From Natronosalvus sp042663485 (GTDB taxonomy: Archaea; Halobacteriota; Halobacteria; Halobacteriales; Natrialbaceae): DNA of 64,000 bases. Made by a program: the position numbers and the translations under genes. The stretch is from assembly GCA_042663485.1 (NCBI GenBank), contig JBHTAF010000001.1, one strand, 5' to 3'. Shown in pieces: positions 53,697 to 60,622 of this stretch; positions within the stretch are counted from its first letter, which is position 1; each line of letters opens with the position of its first letter. The notes below the pieces were generated by a model. The model saw nothing but the letters and a program-made list of their open reading frames with translations. It had not been told where the DNA came from and did not search any database.

Positions 53697-54608
53697 TTAC
53701 CTCGAATCGCCGTCTCTCGCCTCGATTGTGTACTCGATCGTCAAAAACTGTCGACCGACGAGCCACATCTCGTGGCTGGCGTGCAGGTCCTGGCCGTCGC
53801 TCGCGACCCGCCAGACGCGAAACCGCTGCTCCATCGGCAGGCGAACCGGCCCCAGGGGCGTCACGAGATAGAGACCGCCGTCGCCCGGGCCCCGGGTGGT
53901 GAAAGTCACCCCGTCCTCGTCGGACTCGAGCGCGAACTGCTCCGGCCGGAGCACCGTCGAGAGGTTGCTCGCCGGCAGGGGAACGGCGACGTTCGCGTAC
54001 GTGACGCCTGCTCGCTCGTGGGTCGTGTAGACCGCGACGAACACCGCCTCGCCGGAATCGGGATCGGTTCGCGTCCAGACGCGAGCGCCGCGCGGGTCTG
54101 CCGACGTCGGAACCCGCGCCAGCCGACTCTCGAGGCGGCGCGTCCGTCCGTCGCTCCGTCCGGGGAGGTTGAGCTGCTCGAGGCGAGCGGTCGCGAACGA
54201 GGCGAGCCATGCCCCGAGTCGAAAGCCGCGGTGCCAGCGCGTTTCGTAGGTGAGGTCGTAGTCGCTCGTCCGTTCGTAAAAGCGGCGGACTGCGGGGTGG
54301 ACGTCGCCGGGGTCGAACGCATCGACCGGACCGGACTCGAGGTCGATTTCCTGGCGTTCGTAGACGTCGAAGTCCTCGAGTTCGCCCGCGACCGGGTCGA
54401 CCTCGAGTCCGTTCCGGGCCGCCCAGTCGGGGCCGACGTAGCGGCCACCGAACAGCGGCGAGAACGGCCGGTCGGCGACGAAACGGGTTCGAATGGCACG
54501 CCAGCAGCCGACGAGCGCGACGGCCGTGAACGCGACGACGAGGAGCCAGCGTGCTCGGGATTGGAATCGTGAGCGAGCACCTCCGCGACGCCACCTCCAT
54601 GGTCCCAT
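53697..54608 (-). CDS. Haloarchaeal membrane-anchored hypothetical protein
   Basis: A 303-residue protein: a basic N-terminus, one membrane helix (about residues 22-40, WLLVVAFTAVALVGCW), then a large extracytoplasmic, strand-rich domain with VFVAVYTTHERAGVTYANVA and YLVTPLGPVRLPMEQRFRVW. I recognise no family. It reads like a haloarchaeal surface protein of unknown function. It is convergent with lrp, 10 bases apart, and divergent from ridA. Confidence 0.65.
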   Translation of the reverse strand: MGPWRWRRGGARSRFQSRARWLLVVAFTAVALVGCWRAIRTRFVADRPFSPLFGGRYVGPDWAARNGLEVDPVAGELEDFDVYERQEIDLESGPVDAFDPGDVHPAVRRFYERTSDYDLTYETRWHRGFRLGAWLASFATARLEQLNLPGRSDGRTRRLESRLARVPTSADPRGARVWTRTDPDSGEAVFVAVYTTHERAGVTYANVAVPLPASNLSTVLRPEQFALESDEDGVTFTTRGPGDGGLYLVTPLGPVRLPMEQRFRVWRVASDGQDLHASHEMWLVGRQFLTIEYTIEARDGDSR

Positions 54609-54681
54609 CGGTGAGCCATCGGGTCGCGGGCGGCTTATACTGTCGGCCTCGTTCGCGAACTCCGCCCGGCCGTTTCGCCGG

Positions 54682-54690
54682 TTTTTAAGT
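54682..54690 (+). promoter_or_regulatory. TATA-like box before ridA
   Basis: TTTTTAAGT lies 24-32 bases before the ridA ATG at 54714; no ribosome-binding site follows, fitting a leaderless transcript. Confidence 0.55.
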
Positions 54691-54713
54691 CACCCTGTCG
54701 AGTTGCCTCGTAC

Positions 54714-55094
54714 ATGAAGCGCATCATCAGCACGGACGACGCACCGGCGGCCGTCGGCGCCTACAGCCAGGGAACGACCGACGACTCGATCGTTTTCACT
54801 GCGGGCCAGATCCCGCTCACGCCCGACGGCGAATTGCTCGACGACGAGCCGATCGACGTCCAGACCGAGCAGGCCCTCGACAACGTCGAGGCCGTCCTCG
54901 AGGAAGCGGGCGCGGCCATGAGCGACGTGCTCAAGATGACCGTCCTCCTGGACGACATCGACGAGTTCGAGGCGATGAACGAGGTCTACGCGAGCTACTT
55001 CGACGACGAGCCGCCGGCCCGGAGCGCCTTCGAGGTCGCGAACCTGCCGAAGGGCGTCGGAATCGAAATTGAAGCGATCGCCAGCCTCGAGTAG
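54714..55094 (+). CDS. ridA: RidA family enamine/imine deaminase
   Basis: A 126-residue trimeric protein that hydrolyses reactive enamines and imines such as 2-aminoacrylate released by PLP enzymes. AVGAYSQGTT, VFTAGQIPLTPDGEL and NLPKGVGIEIEAIASL are the classical signature; the active-site Arg is in PPARSAFEVANLPKG. Full length, cytosolic, with no truncation. Immediately followed by a small membrane protein gene on the same strand. Confidence 0.95.
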   Translation: MKRIISTDDAPAAVGAYSQGTTDDSIVFTAGQIPLTPDGELLDDEPIDVQTEQALDNVEAVLEEAGAAMSDVLKMTVLLDDIDEFEAMNEVYASYFDDEPPARSAFEVANLPKGVGIEIEAIASLE

Positions 55095-55119
55095 TCGAGG
55101 CGTGGTCGAAACCGTAAAC

Positions 55120-55359
55120 GTGGACGCTCGCCTGAAATCCGCCGTCCTCTGGGGTGCCGTCGGCACGATGACGTTCCTCGTGCTCGTCCAGGGGTACGCA
55201 CTCGCCATCGAGCCACTGGTGTCGCTGACTCGAGCGGGACTGGTCGCGCTGGTGGTTGGCCTCGGAACTGCGGCGGCGGCGTACCGACTCGAGCCCCGGG
55301 TGGCGCGGTGGGCAGCGGGGCGGACCGGTGAGCGAGACGTGGACGGGGAACGGAAGTGA
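55120..55359 (+). CDS. Small two-helix membrane protein after ridA
   Basis: A 79-residue protein with two membrane helices (SAVLWGAVGTMTFLVLVQGY, then LVALVVGLGTAAAAY) and a short basic tail. The start is uncertain: GTG 55120 gives VDARLKSAVLW, which I recall as the conserved beginning of haloarchaeal homologues, while GTG 55102 and an ATG at 55069 inside ridA are also in frame. It lies 25 bases after ridA and may be cotranscribed. Function unknown. Confidence 0.65.
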   Translation: MDARLKSAVLWGAVGTMTFLVLVQGYALAIEPLVSLTRAGLVALVVGLGTAAAAYRLEPRVARWAAGRTGERDVDGERK

Positions 55360-55383
55360 CGCCCGTCGACTCCTTACGTAACA

Positions 55384-55390
55384 GTTAAAC
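55384..55390 (+). promoter_or_regulatory. TATA-like box for the tRNA gene
   Basis: GTTAAAC lies 26-32 bases before the mature tRNA start, the spacing expected for an archaeal tRNA promoter. Confidence 0.4.
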
Positions 55391-55415
55391 GACCCACCCG
55401 GCTATGCTCGAGTGA

Positions 55416-55497
55416 GCCAGGATGGCCGAACGGTAAGGCGCACGCCTGGAAAGCGTGTTCCCTTTCGGGATTCAGGGTTCAAATCCCTGTCCTGGCG
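55416..55497 (+). tRNA. tRNA-Ser (anticodon GGA)
   Basis: A complete class II tRNA of 82 bases. The acceptor pairs are GCCAGGA with TCCTGGC and the discriminator base is G. The anticodon stem CACGC/GCGTG encloses the loop CTGGAAA, so the anticodon is GGA (reads UCC/UCU, serine). A long variable arm (CCC TTTC GGG) and T-arm CAGGG-TTCAAAT-CCCTG confirm the serine type. CCA is not encoded and there is no intron. Its last 20 bases before the discriminator recur at 55637. Confidence 0.97.
55477..55496 (+). repeat. 20-bp direct repeat, copy 1: 3' end of tRNA-Ser
   Basis: GTTCAAATCCCTGTCCTGGC, covering the T-loop and acceptor 3' strand of the tRNA gene, recurs exactly at 55637-55656. tRNA 3' ends are classic attachment sites for integrases. 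Confidence 0.85.
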
Positions 55498-55559
55498 TTT
55501 CTCGCGTCACAACCCCGCGAGCGGCGCGTAGCGACGCGAGCGATCGTGACGCGAGAAAC
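55497..55559. repeat. 14-bp perfect inverted repeat after the tRNA gene
   Basis: GTTTCTCGCGTCAC (55497-55510) and GTGACGCGAGAAAC (55546-55559) are exact reverse complements 35 bases apart, beginning at the tRNA's last base. They could fold into a long hairpin near the tRNA end or be the ends of a very small vanished element. Confidence 0.65.
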
Positions 55560-55948
55560 GCGAACGAAGGGATATAACGAGGGAAGTCGCAGCCCGCACA
55601 GCGAGCGAAGCGAGCGAGCAGGACCGTCTTTGCGTAGTTCAAATCCCTGTCCTGGCTCGATTGTCGCAAGTAAACGTACAACGGGTTGACTCTTCGTCCT
55701 CCACCGCTCGAGGTATCGTAGTCATCGAAACGAGTTACCCAGTGGTTGCAGGCAGCCGGCTGGAACCAGCAATTCCGACCGACCAGTTGCTACCGATCGG
55801 CAATAATAGTGAACACCTGCTACAGGATCGATTGCGTCAAGCCTTACCGCCTCGAGCGCGTCTGCCAGAACATGACCGACTGTCGCGCCCACCGTCCGGC
55901 GTTCGGACGTGCGGCGAACCGAGGAGTAGAGACTCGAGGTGGGGACTG
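55498..55948. other. Non-coding region between tRNA-Ser and rlmE
   Basis: About 450 bases with no supported gene. It holds the inverted repeat and the second copy of the tRNA 3' end, with a GCGAGCGAAGCGAGCGAGC stretch just before it (about 55600-55619). After 55660 open frames are short and lack the codon bias of the neighbours, so this may be the eroded remains of a larger insertion. GAGGTGGGG just before the rlmE ATG could act as a ribosome-binding site. Confidence 0.5.
55637..55656 (+). repeat. 20-bp direct repeat, copy 2: displaced tRNA-Ser 3' end
   Basis: An exact copy of the last 20 bases of the tRNA-Ser acceptor/T-arm region, 160 bases downstream, with no other tRNA sequence attached. 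It matches the expected second attachment site left by an integrated element that has since been lost. Confidence 0.85.
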
Positions 55949-56731
55949 ATGGGACGAGGGAAAGACGACTACTACAACCGCGCGAAACAGCAGGGCTATC
56001 GCTCGAGAGCGGCCTACAAACTCAAGCAACTCGACGACCTCGAGTCGCTCATCGAGGGCGGCGACACCGTGGTCGACCTCGGGGCGGCCCCCGGTGGCTG
56101 GCTCCAGGTCGCCGCCGAGAAGGTCGGTCCCCGCGGGCGAGTCATCGGCGTCGACCTCCAGCGAATCAAGGATCTCGAGGATCCCGAACTCGCCGATCGC
56201 ACGGAGACGCTCCGAGGGGACATGACCCAGGAGAAGACCCTGAAGCGGGTCCTCGATGCCGCGGACGGCCCCGTTGACTGCGTCGTCTCGGACATGGCGC
56301 CGAACATGTCCGGGGAGTACTCGCTAGACCAGGCGCGCTCGCTTCACCTCGCCCGAATGGCCTTCGAGACGGCCCTCGAGTTGCTGGACACGGGGGGCAA
56401 CTTCGCGGTGAAGGTGTTCGAGGGGCCGGACGTGGACGCCCTCCGGGCGGATATCGAGGACGAGTTCCAGTACGTCAGAGCGACCAGCCCGGACGCCTCC
56501 CGGCAGTCCTCCTCCGAGATTTACCTCCTCGCCAAGGGGCGCCTGACCGCCCCGGTCGAGGTGGGTGAGGAACTCGAGGTCGAGATTATCGACACGGGAT
56601 CGGAGGGCGACGGTATCGCGTCGGTGGAGGGGTACCGGCTGTTCGTCGCCGGGACCGAGGAGGGAGAGACGGTCCGGGTTCGCGTCGAGGACGTCAAACC
56701 GAACTTCGGGTTCGCGGAACTGCTCGAGTGA
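55949..56731 (+). CDS. rlmE: 23S rRNA 2'-O-methyltransferase RlmE with TRAM domain
   Basis: A 260-residue FtsJ/RlmE enzyme that methylates the 2'-hydroxyl of the A-loop uridine in 23S rRNA. The catalytic Lys-Asp-Lys-Glu set fits YRSRAAYKLKQ, VSDMAPNMSG, NFAVKVFEG and SSEIYLLAKG; the SAM site is VVDLGAAPGGW. Residues ~200-260 form a TRAM RNA-binding domain (VEVGEELEVEIIDTG, then GYRLFVAGTEEGE), a fusion typical of archaeal members. ATG 55949 starts the conserved GRGKDDYYNRAKQQGYRSRA region; earlier frame is unrelated. Confidence 0.95.
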   Translation: MGRGKDDYYNRAKQQGYRSRAAYKLKQLDDLESLIEGGDTVVDLGAAPGGWLQVAAEKVGPRGRVIGVDLQRIKDLEDPELADRTETLRGDMTQEKTLKRVLDAADGPVDCVVSDMAPNMSGEYSLDQARSLHLARMAFETALELLDTGGNFAVKVFEGPDVDALRADIEDEFQYVRATSPDASRQSSSEIYLLAKGRLTAPVEVGEELEVEIIDTGSEGDGIASVEGYRLFVAGTEEGETVRVRVEDVKPNFGFAELLE

Positions 56732-56767
56732 CTGTACTCCAGAAGTGGTAAATCACCAGACTCGAGC

Positions 56768-57760
56768 CTACTTCTGGACGCCGACGAGGTCAAACGGCGA
56801 GCCGTTCTCGTTGCTCGCGGCCTGTTCGTAGACGACGTGAGCGGCCGCGACATCCTGGATCGCGAGACCGGTCGAGTCGAAGACGGTGACGCCGGTGTCG
56901 GCGTCCCGCCCCGTCTTCTCGCCGACGACGAGCTGGCCGATCTCGCCGTAGATGTCGTCGTCGGTGAGGACGCCCTCGTTGTAGGGGACGTTGATCTCGC
57001 CGGAGTGGGTGCACTGCTTGTGGTCGTCGATGACGATGCGGGCACCCCGGAGGAGGTCGTCGGCCAATTCGTGCTTGCCCTCGGCGTCGGCCCCCATCGC
57101 GTTGATGTGGGTATGCTCGCCGACGTCGTCGGGACCGACGATGGGCGTCTCGACGGGCGTCACCGTCGAGAGCACGTCGCAGTGGCCAGCCTCGCTGATC
57201 GATCCCTCGCGAACGTCGAACTCGTCGCCGTAGGCGTCGATAAATCGCCGGACGCGCTCGTCGTCTAGGTCGCTCACGACGACCTCCTCGATGGGTCGAA
57301 TCTGGGCGATGGCGTCGAGCTGGGTGTACGACTGGACGCCGGCGCCGACGATGCCGAGGCTCGTGGCGTCCTCGACGGCCAGGTAGTCCGTGGCGACGGC
57401 GGCCGCCGCGCCGGTGCGCTTCATCGTGAGTTCGGTGCCGTCCATCACCGCGAGCGGGAACGCAGTCTCGGGATCGGAGTAGATCATCGTCCCCATCACG
57501 GTCGGCAGGTCGTGGTCGACGGGATTGTCGGGGTGGACGTTGACCCACTTCAGCCCAGCGGCGTCCCAGTCCCCAGCGTCGAGGTAGGCGGGCATCGACC
57601 GGAAGTCCCCGTTGTACTGGGGGAGGTCGATGTAGGACTTCGCCGGCATCTGTGCGTCCCCGCGCTCGTAGGCGGCGAAGGCGTCCTCGACCGCGCCGAT
57701 GACGTCCGCCATCATCGCGTTCTGGTCGACGTCCTCGCTGTCCAGCAGGAGCGTTTGCAT
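56768..57760 (-). CDS. ala: Alanine dehydrogenase of the ornithine cyclodeaminase/mu-crystallin family
   Basis: A 330-residue NAD(P)-binding enzyme. VNVHPDNPVDHDLPTVMGTM and the early region with Met and Lys (KSYIDLPQYNGDFRSMPAY) build the substrate site; SLGIVGAGVQSYTQLDAI is the dinucleotide-binding loop, and FDSTGLAIQDVAAAHVVYEQA the ending. In archaea this family includes alanine dehydrogenase (alanine to pyruvate and ammonia) as well as ornithine cyclodeaminase and other imine reductases; alanine dehydrogenase is most likely but not certain. It is convergent with rlmE. Confidence 0.85.
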   Translation of the reverse strand: MQTLLLDSEDVDQNAMMADVIGAVEDAFAAYERGDAQMPAKSYIDLPQYNGDFRSMPAYLDAGDWDAAGLKWVNVHPDNPVDHDLPTVMGTMIYSDPETAFPLAVMDGTELTMKRTGAAAAVATDYLAVEDATSLGIVGAGVQSYTQLDAIAQIRPIEEVVVSDLDDERVRRFIDAYGDEFDVREGSISEAGHCDVLSTVTPVETPIVGPDDVGEHTHINAMGADAEGKHELADDLLRGARIVIDDHKQCTHSGEINVPYNEGVLTDDDIYGEIGQLVVGEKTGRDADTGVTVFDSTGLAIQDVAAAHVVYEQAASNENGSPFDLVGVQK

Positions 57761-57933
57761 ACCCGCGAATATTGCGGGCCCGTACTTAATACATGAGAAT
57801 TCCTCGCGTCTTCGTCTCCTCGTCTCTTGGCCCCTCGCCCTCTCGCTTTCTCGCCTCCGCTCGAGGCCGCAGTCCTCGATTCGACAGCAATCCGAACGCA
57901 GGCCTTAACCCGCCAGCTACCCAACTCGAGGAC

Positions 57934-58731
57934 ATGACCGACCGCCAGGAGGATTCAGACCGCAGGCACCGCTTCTCGGAGGGAGCCGGCTTCGACGAGT
58001 CCTACGAGGAGTTCGACCTCGATCCGCCCGAACTCGACGTCGATCCCTCGCGGGTCGACCCCATCGATTCGCGGGCACTCGCCGACATGCTCGACGAGCG
58101 CCAGATCGGGAGCGAGGACGTCGACGCCCAGGAACTGATCGACGTCGGCCTCAGCTACACGCAGATCAACCGCTACGAGCAGGCCACCGAGGCCTTCGAG
58201 CGCGCCGCCCGGTTCACCGACGACCCCGCCACGGAACAGGAGGCCTGGGTCAACAAGGGGGTCGCCCACGCCGAACTCGAGGAGTACGACGAGGCCATCG
58301 GCGCCCACCGCGAAGCCCTCCGCATCGCCCGCGAAGCGGAGGAAGACGCCGGCGAGTACGATCGCTCCTCGCCCGAGCACACCGCGACCGCCCACACCAA
58401 TCTCGCCTACGCCCTGTGGGAGTTCGGCGAGACGGCCGAAGCCCTCGACCACGCCGAACGCGCCGTCGAGGTCGACGACCGCTTCGCCGAGGGCTGGTAC
58501 AACCGGGCGTTCTTCCTGGCCGACCGGGGCCTCACCGAGGATGCGCTCCACTCGATCGACAACGCGATCAGGCTGGGGCTCCGTAACGCGCCGGTCCTCG
58601 AGGAAAAAGCCCGGATTCTCGAGGAACTGGGCGAGGACGAGCAGGCCGAGGCCCTCGCCGAGGAGGCGAACGAACTGCGCGAGCAGGCCGAACAGCAACT
58701 GGTCGAGGAGCGCGAGCAGATGCGTGAGTGA
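57934..58731 (+). CDS. Tetratricopeptide repeat protein
   Basis: A 265-residue acidic helical protein with TPR units: LIDVGLSYTQINRYEQATEA, then WVNKGVAHAELEEYDEAIGA, then TNLAYALWEFGETAEALDHA, and WYNRAFFLADRGLTEDALHS. TPRs form superhelical docking surfaces for other proteins. The final ~40 residues are a long Glu/Arg helix. ATG 57934 starts just before the acidic head. The stop overlaps the start of the DUF424 gene (GTGA), so the two are coupled and may act together. Confidence 0.88.
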   Translation: MTDRQEDSDRRHRFSEGAGFDESYEEFDLDPPELDVDPSRVDPIDSRALADMLDERQIGSEDVDAQELIDVGLSYTQINRYEQATEAFERAARFTDDPATEQEAWVNKGVAHAELEEYDEAIGAHREALRIAREAEEDAGEYDRSSPEHTATAHTNLAYALWEFGETAEALDHAERAVEVDDRFAEGWYNRAFFLADRGLTEDALHSIDNAIRLGLRNAPVLEEKARILEELGEDEQAEALAEEANELREQAEQQLVEEREQMRE

Positions 58732-59201
58732 CCGTGACGTCGACGAACGCCGACGCGGACGATGACTTCGAATCGGGCGAGGACGCGCTCGAGGGGAGCG
58801 TCGACTCGAGTGAGAACGCCGAGGCCGTGACAGGCGGAGACAACGAGGTGAACGCAGATGCCGACACCGAGGCCAGCGAGCACACCGACGATGGCCCGAT
58901 GTTACTCGTCGAGCGCCAGACGCCCAAAGGCCTGCTCGTCTCGGTCTGTGATCGGAACGTCCTCGGGGAGTCCTTCGAGGCCCCGGACGGTCGTGCCTCG
59001 CTGACCGTCACCGAGGACTTCTACGGCGAGGGGGCCGACGCCGTCGGCGAGGAAGCCGTCGTCGACAGCCTCTCGCGGGCGAGCGTCGCCAACCTGGTCG
59101 GCGAGGAATCCGTGTCGGTGGCGATCGGTGCCGGATTCGTCGAAGCCGAGCACGTCCTCGAGCTCGAGGGGACGCGACACGCCCAGTTCTTGCGGATGTA
59201 A
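58728..59201 (+). CDS. DUF424 domain protein with acidic N-terminal extension
   Basis: A 157-residue protein starting at GTG 58728. Residues ~1-57 are Asp/Glu/Ala/Thr-rich and disordered; ~58-157 are the archaeal DUF424 domain (LLVERQTPKGLLVSVCDRN, TVTEDFYGE, ASVANLVGEESVSVAI, EGTRHAQFLRM). The domain is widespread in archaea and of unknown molecular function; a link to translation has been suggested (recalled, not verified). It is translationally coupled to the TPR protein gene. Confidence 0.85.
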   Translation: MTVTSTNADADDDFESGEDALEGSVDSSENAEAVTGGDNEVNADADTEASEHTDDGPMLLVERQTPKGLLVSVCDRNVLGESFEAPDGRASLTVTEDFYGEGADAVGEEAVVDSLSRASVANLVGEESVSVAIGAGFVEAEHVLELEGTRHAQFLRM

Positions 59202-59257
59202 GTGCTGCAGAATGCGGATGTGAGCGCTGCAGAAGCTGACGTCTCGCAATCGCCGCC

Positions 59258-60007
59258 TTACTCGTGAGCCGCCGAGTTGTCCCGCGGTTCGTACCCCAGC
59301 ACCTCGCGAGCGCGCTCGAGCGAGTAGTACTTGCGGTCGTTGTCGGAGATGCCGTAGACGATCTCGTAGCCGTAGTCGGCCTCGATCGCCCGGTCGAAGA
59401 GGTGGGCGCAGTCCCGGTAAGAGAGCCACATCGCCTGCCCGCGCTCGTAGTCGACGGGCGGGTGGTCCTTCGTGAGGTTCCCGATCCGGACGCAACACAC
59501 CGAGAGGCCGTATTCGTCGTGGTAGTACCGGCCGAGGGTCTCTCCGGCGGCCTTCGAGACGCCGTAGAGGTTACCAGGGCGGGGGAGTTCCGTCCCGTCG
59601 AGGCGGAACTCGTCGTGGACGCGGTAGAGGTCCGGGGTCCGCTCGTCGGTCTCGAAGGCGCCGACGGCGTGGTTCGAGGAGGCGAAGACGACCTTCTCGA
59701 CGCCGGCGTCGACGGCGGCCTCGAGGACCGTCTGGGTGCCGTCGATGTTGTTTCGCAACACGCTGTCCCACGGTGCCTCCGGACGCGGGTCGCCCGCGAG
59801 GTGGATGACGACGTCGACGCCCTCCATGGCCTCGCGGACGGCCGTCTCGTCGACGATGTCGGCGACGACGCAGTCGTGGGTTTCGGCGTACTCCCCGGTC
59901 AGCGGCTCGCGGTCGAGCAGCCGCCAATCGTAGTCGTCGGCGAGGTCGTCGAGGATCGCGGTCCCGACGCGGCCTCCAGCCCCCGTGAGCAGGACTGACT
60001 GTTCCAT
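59258..60007 (-). CDS. azf: NAD-dependent glucose-6-phosphate dehydrogenase (Azf)
   Basis: A 249-residue extended short-chain dehydrogenase matching haloarchaeal Azf, which oxidises glucose-6-phosphate to 6-phosphogluconolactone with NAD in the haloarchaeal oxidative pentose phosphate route. The NAD loop is TGAGGRVG (8-15); the catalytic set is Ser110-Ser111-Asn112, Tyr148 and Lys152 in YGVSK. YERGQAMWLSYRDCAHLF and VYGISDNDRKYYS are typical. The C-terminus is ~12-15 residues shorter than the form I remember. A TATA-like TTTCTTATC lies upstream. pgi is 39 kb away in this window. Confidence 0.93.
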   Translation of the reverse strand: MEQSVLLTGAGGRVGTAILDDLADDYDWRLLDREPLTGEYAETHDCVVADIVDETAVREAMEGVDVVIHLAGDPRPEAPWDSVLRNNIDGTQTVLEAAVDAGVEKVVFASSNHAVGAFETDERTPDLYRVHDEFRLDGTELPRPGNLYGVSKAAGETLGRYYHDEYGLSVCCVRIGNLTKDHPPVDYERGQAMWLSYRDCAHLFDRAIEADYGYEIVYGISDNDRKYYSLERAREVLGYEPRDNSAAHE

Positions 60008-60129
60008 TCGTTCGGGTGGTGGTGAAGGGGTGATAAGAAACGTGCGGTTCGTGATTCGGGTTCGTTATTCGGGATTTATGATTTCTGGCTGGCCTCGCTG
60101 CCGACTCGAGGTCGCCCTAGATCGTTCGC

Positions 60130-60414
60130 TTATGACCGCCGAATGCGAAACCGGTCACCGTCGAGGGCCTCGAGCACGCCAGGCTCTCGCAGACTGACGA
60201 CTCGACCCGTCGGCGTCGCCTCGGTTTCGGCGCGCACGTCGACGGCCTCGAGCGTTCCGAGCAACTGGGCCGAGGGCGGTTTCTGTGCCGCTCCGCAGTC
60301 GTAAATCGTGAGCAAGCCGCGTTCGCCGGAGCCCCGCTCGTAGACGACGAGGTGAGCGTGGTTCGGCAGGTGCCAGCGGTTCTCGGCGTCGCTGGCGGGT
60401 ACGAGGTGGTTCAT
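60130..60414 (-). CDS. Haloarchaeal hypothetical protein (94 residues)
   Basis: A 94-residue soluble protein starting MNHLVPASDAENRWHLPNHA with a strand-rich body (HLVVYERGSGERGLLTIYDC) and a C-terminal GRVVSLREPGVLEALDGDR. I do not recognise it. ATG 60414 was chosen because the longer frame to 60480 is basic and unlike the rest. A 19-bp palindrome lies 118 bases upstream. Confidence 0.55.
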   Translation of the reverse strand: MNHLVPASDAENRWHLPNHAHLVVYERGSGERGLLTIYDCGAAQKPPSAQLLGTLEAVDVRAETEATPTGRVVSLREPGVLEALDGDRFRIRRS

Positions 60415-60531
60415 ACGCGACCACTTTTCGCGCGCCCGTGATAGACTTCCCGACGTTCGCTCGACGTGGGACTCGCACACGAACCCGAGTGTCGCTCGCG
60501 GTCGATTGGCGCTCGAGCGTCGAACCAGTCC

Positions 60532-60550
60532 TACTATAGTTTGTATAGTA
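60532..60550. repeat. 19-bp palindrome TACTATA-N5-TATAGTA, copy 2
   Basis: TACTATAGTTTGTATAGTA has the same 7-bp arms and 5-base spacing as the copy at 36401, with a different spacer, inside an A+T-rich island. It lies between the end of cofH and the start of the 94-residue gene (both minus strand), so it could act on the latter's promoter or mark the cofH end. Confidence 0.6.
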
Positions 60551-60622
60551 TAGTCGAGCGAGTATTATTCTGTACGAGCGTCGCACCTGGCTCTCGATCG
60601 CTGTGGCCGACTCCAAAATCGA

